Shown piece after piece: positions 8,201-13,708 of a stretch of DNA of 13,708 bases; positions within the stretch are counted from its first letter, which is position 1; each line of letters begins with the position of its first letter. The DNA comes from CAIKXD01 sp035439485 (GTDB lineage Bacteria > Bacteroidota > Bacteroidia > UBA4408): assembly GCA_035439485.1 (NCBI GenBank), contig DAORKI010000096.1:1-13708 (forward strand). The letters are read 5' to 3'. A model generated the notes under the pieces. It saw nothing but the letters and a program-made list of their open reading frames with translations, was not told where the DNA came from and did no database searches. Both the position numbers and the translations under genes were made by a program.

Positions 8201-11200
8201 ATTGGAGCTAGCTCCACCATAGATGTAGGAACAACAACTGGACATAATTTTTCAGTACTTAATGGATTTGGTATTACTGGTTCCGGCACCATTAGAATTT
8301 CTTCAACTACACCAACAGCGGTATTTCCCGCAGGTGATTTTGGATTATTTCTAGGTAATACAGGTGGAACAGTGGAGTACTATACGTCTGGACATAATTT
8401 TACTATACCAACTGTAACAGCCCTTCCAAGTGCCTTAGTTTTAAATGGATATAACTTTTTAACTATAAATCCTGAATCTGGTAAAACTATAACTATGCCA
8501 AATATTGATTTAACAATCAATAGTATTTTTAGAATGGTTGGCCCTGGAACATGCGAATTTAATAACGCAAGTTCAAAAATTATAAATGTTACAGGTAGTA
8601 TGAGTTTTCAGGCGGGAACTTCACAGCTGAGAAATAATTTTGCCCAAACATTGAATGTAAATGGAAACTTCAACGTGTTTAGTGGGGCAACATTTGAAGT
8701 AGCAAACTTAGGCCCGGCAGTTACACATACTTTCAATCACACTGGGTCAATTTCTAATAATGGTACACTCGATTTTAAAAATGGTTCTCGTGTTTGTAAT
8801 TATTTCTCTACAGGGACAGGTAATAGAGCTATAGCTGGTACTAATGCCGCTGCTTATACAGAGTTGAATAGATTTACCATTAACCGTGGTGTTGCAGCTA
8901 TAAACGAATATAATTTTGATGTTAGAGGAACCTTAGTTGCACCTACTAATGATTGGTTAATTTTACTTAATGGGACGGCAAAATTTTCGAGAGGTTACAG
9001 TTTAACAATAACTGACCAAGCTGTACCATACACAATACCTGGAACTGCTAAAATTCAAGTAAGTCATTCAGCATGTATATTAAATATAGGGGTAGCTAAC
9101 AGCAACTTGGCTGACTTAATTTTAATTGGTAAATTACAAATTGACGAAGGAACTGTAAATATTGGCTCAGCTGGAAATGCAGTAAATAATGATATAGAAT
9201 ATTCATCGGTAGGGTTACCAGAAATTGAAGTTAAAGGAAATGGAACTTTGTTTGTAAATGGTCAAATTAGAAGAAATGCTTCAGTTACCTCGGGTTCTTT
9301 AATATACAAACAAGCGGACAATAGTACTGTTATTATTAATGGCTCGAATGCAATTCCAACAAGAGCAAAATTGGAGGTGTTAAATTTTGGAAGTATTTTC
9401 AACATGAGTGGAACTTCTACATTAAGATTAATAAGAGGTGGCGGAACATCATTTGGAGATTTATTTTTGCAAGCTGCAACAAATTCTGTTACTGGTGGTA
9501 CAGTACTTTGCCAACAAGGTGGAATTGGTTCTCCGCAAACTTTTTCAATTGATGCTTTAGTTCCAATATACAATTTAACAGTAAATGGAAATTCTGCTAT
9601 TAACACTGCAACAGCGCGTCCAATAAATAATCCACTTACAATTAATGGTAATCTATTAATTAACAATGATTTTAGTTTCTTTAATGCCAATGGCCTTGAT
9701 GTGAATTTATTGTCGAACTTGATTAACAACAATAGCGCAAGTGCCACTGGAATTAATTCAGGAGGTTATCAATCAGGAACTTCTTCTCAAGTAACATCAT
9801 TTGCTTCAACTAGTGCCAATCAAAACATTACTGGCGTAGTTGGAAATTTGACCAATTTTGCTAATTTAAAAATTAATAATACTTTCCCTACAGGTACTGT
9901 TCTTTTGGATGTGAATACAAACATCAGAGTGAATGAAGATTTGATTCTTACCCAAGGGACATTAAATGATGGTGGAAATACAATAACAAGTATCGCGAAT
10001 ATTGATAACAGTTCTACTCACAAGTCATCAGGTTTGGGTAAAATTATTTGTCAAGGTACTGTAAAACAATACATAGGTGGTAATGGCTCTGGGCAGTTTG
10101 GAAATTTAACAATTGATAATATTGCAGGAGTATCAAATACCGCGAATCAGCGTGTTAACAACATATTAAATTTGAATAATGGATCATTATTTATTGACGC
10201 ATATATTTTACGATTGGCAGAAACCGCATCAGTAACTGGAGTTTTTAGTGGCAGTAGAATGATTCAAACCAATGGTTTATTAAGCGATAGTGGCGTTGTA
10301 AAAATGTTCCCTACAGGTACTGGAAATTTCCTATTTCCAGTGGGTAGCGATGTTGACTATATGCCTGCGCAGTATAACATCACTGCAAACTCAGCAGCTG
10401 GAAGTATTAGAGTAAATCCAGTTAAATCTCAACATCCTGCAACAACTGATGCCTTAGACCTTGAGTTAGATTATTTTTGGGTAGTTAGGGGAACAGGATT
10501 TAGTGGATTAAATCTTACCCATCAATACAATTACCAAGACATTTTTGTGAACGGTAATGAAGCTGCTTATGTAACAGGAAGATATGTTGTGCCGCAATGG
10601 ATCCCAACAGGCGGTATTCCAGGAACAGTTGATCCCATACTAAACACCATGACCTTAACAGGGGTTAACTTTATTGATGGTGATTACACTTGTGGAGAGT
10701 CGTCAGAATTTCAAACTATCGACACATTATATAGTAGAAATGCTACTCTAGGTGGAGATTGGGATGGTTTAACCACTTGGTCGGTTTCTGGCCATGCAGG
10801 ACCTGCTTCAGGCATAACACCAACCTTTCAAATCGTAAAAATTGCAAGCGGACATACTGTTACTGTTACAGCAGATGGCAGAACATGTTCTGTATTAACA
10901 AACAATGGTACACTTGATTTAAATGATCATATTTTAAATGTATTTGGATATGGAGATGGAACAGGATTGTTGCGAATGAGAGCTACTGGAGCATTCAGTT
11001 TTGTATTCCCGTCAGGTAACTTTAATCAATTTACCTCATCAACAGGCGGTACAGTTGAATATTATGGAACTCAACCAGGAACATTATTACCTCAATTAAA
11101 TTACAATAACCTAATTTTCTCAGACAATAGCATTAAAACCTTAAGTAATGTTGATATCATAGTGAATGGAGATTTCACCATTAATGGAGGTATAGTTGAC

Positions 11201-13573
11201 AATAGTGTATTTAATAGAAATATCACATTATTTAAAAACTGGAACAATAATGTTAACATGACTGCATTTGTGCCAGGGATTTCTGAACTTAATTTTAATG
11301 GTGGAAACCAAACTATTGGTGGTTCAGCATCTACAACATTTGATATTATTAACGTAAATGGTACAGGAGTTAAAACCTTAGATAAAGCCATCGTGGTTAA
11401 TAGAGATATTAATATCAATGCAAGTTCATTAGATGTATCTGCTTCAAACTTTGCTATTGACTTAAAAGGTAATTTTACCAATAATGCCAGCTTTAATGCA
11501 CGAGAAGGATTATTAACCTTAAACGGTACATCAGCTCAACAGATTATTGGTGGTACTACCAATACTGATTTCTTTGATATTGATTTAAATAACTTTTTAG
11601 GAGTTAAACTGGGTTCAGTGCAAAGTTTATTAAACACATTGAATTGTGTTAACGGTACATTTGATTGTAATCCACACCGTTTAGTTTTAAAATCTTCATT
11701 AACAAGAACAGCCCGTATTGCACCACTTACTGTGGGTAATATTATTGGTAACATTACTATGCAACGATTAGCTCCAGGCGGATTAACTGGCTGGGCTATT
11801 TTAGGTACACCTGTTCAAAATGCGAAAATTAATCAGTGGACCGACAATTTCCCAACTTCTGGATTTGTAGGCGCAACAGGACCTGCTGGAAGTTTTATTT
11901 CCATATACACATATCTTGAATTTGACTTGGCCCCATTTGGAGACGCAACTTCATATGCACCAATTACAAATGCTAATGTTGATGCTATTAACCCGGGTGT
12001 TGGATACTGGACTTATTTAGGAACTGGTTTTGTAAATACAACTAATATTTTAATTGATGTTACTGGTCCAACCACAAAAGGTAATTTTGATTTTGGAGTT
12101 TCATTCTCCTCAAGTGGTAGTATTGATGATGATGGATTTAACATGGTAGCAAACCCATATCCTTCTACAATTGACTGGGATAGCCCTAGTTGGACAAAAA
12201 CAAATGTAGATGATGCCATTTATTTGTGGCAAGCTGATTTAGGTCAATATGCCACCTACATTGGCGGTGTAAGCACCAATGGTGGTTCTAATTTAATTCC
12301 ATCTTCACAAGGTTTTTACGTTAAAACCAATGCAAGTAGCCCAGTATTACAAGCAAATGAGAATATTAAAGTTGCTGGTAACCCTACATTTATTAGAAGT
12401 AGTAATTCATTAACTGCTGGTGCTTTATTCAGAGCTAAGTTAGAAGGAAATAATTACAAAGACGAAGCTATAGTTAGATTTAATGAAAATGCTAGCAATA
12501 GTTTTGATGGTAAATTTGACGCTGTGAAATTATATAGCTCTAAAGCTGAGGTTCCATCCATAGCTTTTGTTGCAAATAATAAAGATTTAAGTGTAAACAC
12601 TTTGCCTATGGATGAGGCTAACTTATCAATTCCTGTGAGAGTTAAGGTTGGTGTTTCTGGTAACTACAGTTTAAGTTTTGAAGGCTTAGAAATTTTTGAT
12701 AATAAAGCATGTGTTGTGTTTGAAGATTTAAAGACTGGTTCAAAAACTAATATTAATGATTTAGGAATTTATCAATTTTATATGGAGTCTTCTTATACTG
12801 CTCCAAGATTCATGATACATATTGCTAAAAACCCAGCTGTACTTGTTGAAAATGCAAGCTGTTCAAATTCTAAGGATGGTTCAATTGAACTTATAAATAC
12901 AAGTAATTTCAGCAATTGGACCTATTTAATCAAAGATGATAAAGGAACAAAAGTGGCTGAAAATACAGCCTCAAATAATACAATCAACCATCTTTCTGCA
13001 GGTGTTTATTCAATAACCTATGATAATGGTGCAAATTGCAAGAACTTAAATGATGAAATTGTTGTAGAATCAAAAATAGAGGTTGAAGGCAGTATTCAAA
13101 TAGGATCTCCAGTAGAAGTAGCTAATGGAATTAAAGTTGATTTCAGTTGCTTAGCAAATCCAAATGCTAACCTTGTTTGGAACTTTGGAGATGGTGAAAC
13201 AGCCATAGGAACAACTGTAAGTCATGTTTATGCTCATTCTGGAAACTTCAATGTTTCTGTAAATATTTCAGAAGATATTTGTGTGGGTGAGGTTAATCAA
13301 ACTTTAACTTTAGTTTCAGATAAATTTAAATCATCAAATACACCAACAATCACCAGAAATAGTGACCAATTTGTTATCAACTTTAACTTTGATGATGTTA
13401 CATCGGTAACAATTCTATTGGTTGATGCATTAGGTAAAGAAGTTACTACAACTATGAATAAAAATGTAAGTAATGATAAAGTTGTTTTAAGCACTGCTCA
13501 TTTAAGTGAAGGAGTTTACTTTGTAAACATCAATTTTAATGGTCAAACTCAGACAACTAAATTGATTAAGTAG
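5288..13573 (+). CDS. Giant modular T9SS-secreted surface protein, adhesin-like
   Basis: About 2761 residues from the ATG at 5288. That start opens directly into a signal peptide (MKNFLKTLLLLIAF, cleavage likely after ARA at 22-24) behind an A-rich leader; in-frame ATGs at 5216 and 5261 would add 24 or 9 residues. The body holds three related modules, each starting with a GDW/NW...W head (residues 33, 914, 1823), then a FP.G.F...GGT(I/V)EYY motif (129, 1026, 1920) and long Asn/Gly/Thr-rich beta-strand repeats that look like a right-handed beta-helix. Modules 1 and 2 end in a beta domain with FL(Y/F)P(L/V)G and S(E/Q)HP; module 3 is shorter. After it come a domain with NMVANPYPSTIDW (from 2285), an SprB-repeat-like segment (about 2521-2598), a PKD domain (about 2617-2660, WNFGDGE) and the Por secretion sorting tail (2685-2761, EGVYFVNI). 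No enzyme motif was seen. Export by T9SS follows from the tail; adhesion or gliding is inferred. Monocistronic. Confidence 0.9.
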   Translation: MKNFLKTLLLLIAFNNAFLNDARATNYYTFISGDWSNPGVWTTDPTGLTSVSPAVPGAADAVFIINNKIVTNTAVARTVTATFIQSNATLDLGVLAGNNLGTVTGLGLLKISSTNFPLGTFTAFVSAAGGTIEYYDVAGTLPSQLTYNNLTISNSTGSANTCIFPNGSNPTNYTINGNLNLSNTGGGSLVVTLGNAATNVINYLVNNNIVISSGVTFNSGNFNAIHTLEVLKNFTNSGTVQFSNSAQFTASTNGAVNVKFSGPSGSVLACNSNTNFYSLIVNKGIDAGTTLQVTSAASGNLQLYTNGDALQLITGTIRLNVNNTLTRINGGGLFTIPSTSRLWIDGASALINGLSNGIQVDGEFKISSGTFSIGNEGLILGLSGLISIDGGTSTVEKIRPVVSGGTQAGTFAMTTGILNVDGTTTGSGNTDFPRFCLPYSGQGFFMSGGTLNIANPETGTAVDGGLLLGCTNYDVTNGTINLTIPASAANFTLNSTVPLFNVNINKAGAGSGKLILANQIIGAGIALASPILAQPLVINQDLVIVTGNSPVLQANNNNVSVKRNFSINVGTTYTPGNNTTIFNGPTTQYFTLNGTITSGIYNLTVNKPLTVTCFLAGSATSLTILNDLNVIKGTFNDVTRKINLSGNAFITGLVNGLGGLTLVGTGAQTIGGDGAGRIQTLNLNKPSGTTTLVANLQVETALRLANGVLDIGLFTLNLTTNARVYDALTGTGTSFNNTKMVRTDGIASAGGIRKRYNATNVSFLYPLGTSTKYTPAYINITGTPTTYGYINIRAVNSEHPVVTASNQALKYHWKTSSSGFVLGAANVEHIYTYDETDVVTGVGVSESEYVAAYYQPLDVTWVSGDVTEVDEATNQIIIDPGVFGQIIDGEFTAGDRDPDDPFQEVIAFYSTKNGNWEDINPVTTPWSNISHSGAPAATSPGPKNPVFIGDGVSFFHSVTVTANGAKSGNLFIGASSTIDVGTTTGHNFSVLNGFGITGSGTIRISSTTPTAVFPAGDFGLFLGNTGGTVEYYTSGHNFTIPTVTALPSALVLNGYNFLTINPESGKTITMPNIDLTINSIFRMVGPGTCEFNNASSKIINVTGSMSFQAGTSQLRNNFAQTLNVNGNFNVFSGATFEVANLGPAVTHTFNHTGSISNNGTLDFKNGSRVCNYFSTGTGNRAIAGTNAAAYTELNRFTINRGVAAINEYNFDVRGTLVAPTNDWLILLNGTAKFSRGYSLTITDQAVPYTIPGTAKIQVSHSACILNIGVANSNLADLILIGKLQIDEGTVNIGSAGNAVNNDIEYSSVGLPEIEVKGNGTLFVNGQIRRNASVTSGSLIYKQADNSTVIINGSNAIPTRAKLEVLNFGSIFNMSGTSTLRLIRGGGTSFGDLFLQAATNSVTGGTVLCQQGGIGSPQTFSIDALVPIYNLTVNGNSAINTATARPINNPLTINGNLLINNDFSFFNANGLDVNLLSNLINNNSASATGINSGGYQSGTSSQVTSFASTSANQNITGVVGNLTNFANLKINNTFPTGTVLLDVNTNIRVNEDLILTQGTLNDGGNTITSIANIDNSSTHKSSGLGKIICQGTVKQYIGGNGSGQFGNLTIDNIAGVSNTANQRVNNILNLNNGSLFIDAYILRLAETASVTGVFSGSRMIQTNGLLSDSGVVKMFPTGTGNFLFPVGSDVDYMPAQYNITANSAAGSIRVNPVKSQHPATTDALDLELDYFWVVRGTGFSGLNLTHQYNYQDIFVNGNEAAYVTGRYVVPQWIPTGGIPGTVDPILNTMTLTGVNFIDGDYTCGESSEFQTIDTLYSRNATLGGDWDGLTTWSVSGHAGPASGITPTFQIVKIASGHTVTVTADGRTCSVLTNNGTLDLNDHILNVFGYGDGTGLLRMRATGAFSFVFPSGNFNQFTSSTGGTVEYYGTQPGTLLPQLNYNNLIFSDNSIKTLSNVDIIVNGDFTINGGIVDNSVFNRNITLFKNWNNNVNMTAFVPGISELNFNGGNQTIGGSASTTFDIINVNGTGVKTLDKAIVVNRDININASSLDVSASNFAIDLKGNFTNNASFNAREGLLTLNGTSAQQIIGGTTNTDFFDIDLNNFLGVKLGSVQSLLNTLNCVNGTFDCNPHRLVLKSSLTRTARIAPLTVGNIIGNITMQRLAPGGLTGWAILGTPVQNAKINQWTDNFPTSGFVGATGPAGSFISIYTYLEFDLAPFGDATSYAPITNANVDAINPGVGYWTYLGTGFVNTTNILIDVTGPTTKGNFDFGVSFSSSGSIDDDGFNMVANPYPSTIDWDSPSWTKTNVDDAIYLWQADLGQYATYIGGVSTNGGSNLIPSSQGFYVKTNASSPVLQANENIKVAGNPTFIRSSNSLTAGALFRAKLEGNNYKDEAIVRFNENASNSFDGKFDAVKLYSSKAEVPSIAFVANNKDLSVNTLPMDEANLSIPVRVKVGVSGNYSLSFEGLEIFDNKACVVFEDLKTGSKTNINDLGIYQFYMESSYTAPRFMIHIAKNPAVLVENASCSNSKDGSIELINTSNFSNWTYLIKDDKGTKVAENTASNNTINHLSAGVYSITYDNGANCKNLNDEIVVESKIEVEGSIQIGSPVEVANGIKVDFSCLANPNANLVWNFGDGETAIGTTVSHVYAHSGNFNVSVNISEDICVGEVNQTLTLVSDKFKSSNTPTITRNSDQFVINFNFDDVTSVTILLVDALGKEVTTTMNKNVSNDKVVLSTAHLSEGVYFVNINFNGQTQTTKLIK

Positions 13574-13593
13574 TTTTTTTAGGTTAATTGGTT

Positions 13594-13628
13594 AAAAGAG
13601 GCTTCATTACTATGAGGCCTCTTTTTTT
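13594..13628 (+). terminator. Strong intrinsic terminator after the giant protein gene
   Basis: GAGGCTTCAT (13598-13607) pairs with ATGAGGCCTC (13612-13621), a 10-bp stem with one G-U pair and a 4-base loop. It is extended by AAAA (13594-13597) against TTTT and followed by seven T. It lies about 20 bases after the stop codon. The A-run on its left could also serve a gene arriving from the other strand. Confidence 0.93.
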
Positions 13629-13683
13629 GCTATAGATTAGTTTAAAATAATACAATAATTAGTCGTCCCTCAAAAAGTCCAAT

Positions 13684-13701
13684 TCCTATAGGCCTATTGG
13701 A
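13684..13701. repeat. Imperfect 18-bp palindrome at the window edge
   Basis: The sequence from TCCTATAGG (13684-13692) to CCTATTGGA (13693-13701) is a palindrome with one mismatched pair, centred on TAGGCCTA. It is GC-richer than its surroundings. The window ends seven bases later, so it is not possible to tell whether this is an operator, part of a terminator for a minus-strand neighbour, or chance. Confidence 0.35.
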
Positions 13702-13708
13702 TTTCCTA

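Noticed and set aside
9262..9747. Minus-strand open frame of 161 codons inside the giant gene
   Set aside because: It is fully nested opposite a long frame with clear domain structure. Its translation has the hydrophobic, low-complexity look of an antisense reading of Asn/Thr/Gly-rich codons, with no recognisable motif.
11101..11481. Minus-strand open frame of 126 codons inside the giant gene
   Set aside because: It is an antisense shadow of the beta-repeat coding region; the composition follows from the complementary strand and no promoter box faces it.
13640..13708. Possible minus-strand gene end entering from the right edge
   Set aside because: One minus-strand frame is open from 13707 until a stop near 13642, but it is only about 20 codons of uncertain meaning and another frame closes within it; too short to call.
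1..13708. CRISPR array, tRNA, rRNA, insertion sequence or defence system
   Set aside because: No spaced identical repeats, cloverleaf, rRNA-like stretch, transposase motif or nuclease motif was found on either strand. The periodicity in genes 1 and 3 is protein-level repetition.

Overview
The window reads as ordinary chromosome of an AT-rich member of the Bacteroidota. Three independent signs agree. Promoter-like boxes matching the phylum's -7 consensus TAnnTTTG lie upstream of each of the three genes. No gene has a Shine-Dalgarno sequence, and starts sit behind A-rich leaders. Two of the three proteins have a signal peptide plus a C-terminal Por secretion (type IX secretion, T9SS) sorting domain, a system confined essentially to this phylum. 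I cannot place it below phylum with confidence.

Layout, all on the + strand: (1) 1-206, promoter region. (2) 207-3326, a 1039-residue secreted protein made of an Ig-like domain, fourteen YCF48/BNR-like propeller units, a second Ig-like domain, two copies of a cysteine-bearing beta domain and a T9SS tail, closed by a strong intrinsic terminator. (3) 3473-4783, der (engA), the essential double-GTPase ribosome assembly factor, with its own promoter so close to the start codon that its leader should be only about a dozen bases. (4) 4784-5287, an AT-rich intergenic stretch holding three perfect inverted repeats in a row and then a promoter. (5) 5288-13573, a giant secreted protein of about 2761 residues built from two long related modules and a shortened third, followed by SprB-like, PKD and T9SS domains, closed by a second strong terminator. 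(6) 13629-13708, a short tail with no gene visible and one imperfect palindrome.

The genes do not form an operon: each has its own promoter candidate, and strong terminators follow genes 1 and 3. The two secreted proteins are probably exported through the outer membrane and anchored to or released from the cell surface, where they could act in adhesion or matrix building; that role is inferred from architecture only. der is a housekeeping gene lying between them. No mobile element, CRISPR array, tRNA or rRNA was found, and I see no convincing new biological system. The points most worth a second look are the modular history of the giant protein, the 14-unit (2 x 7) propeller region, and the cluster of inverted repeats after der.
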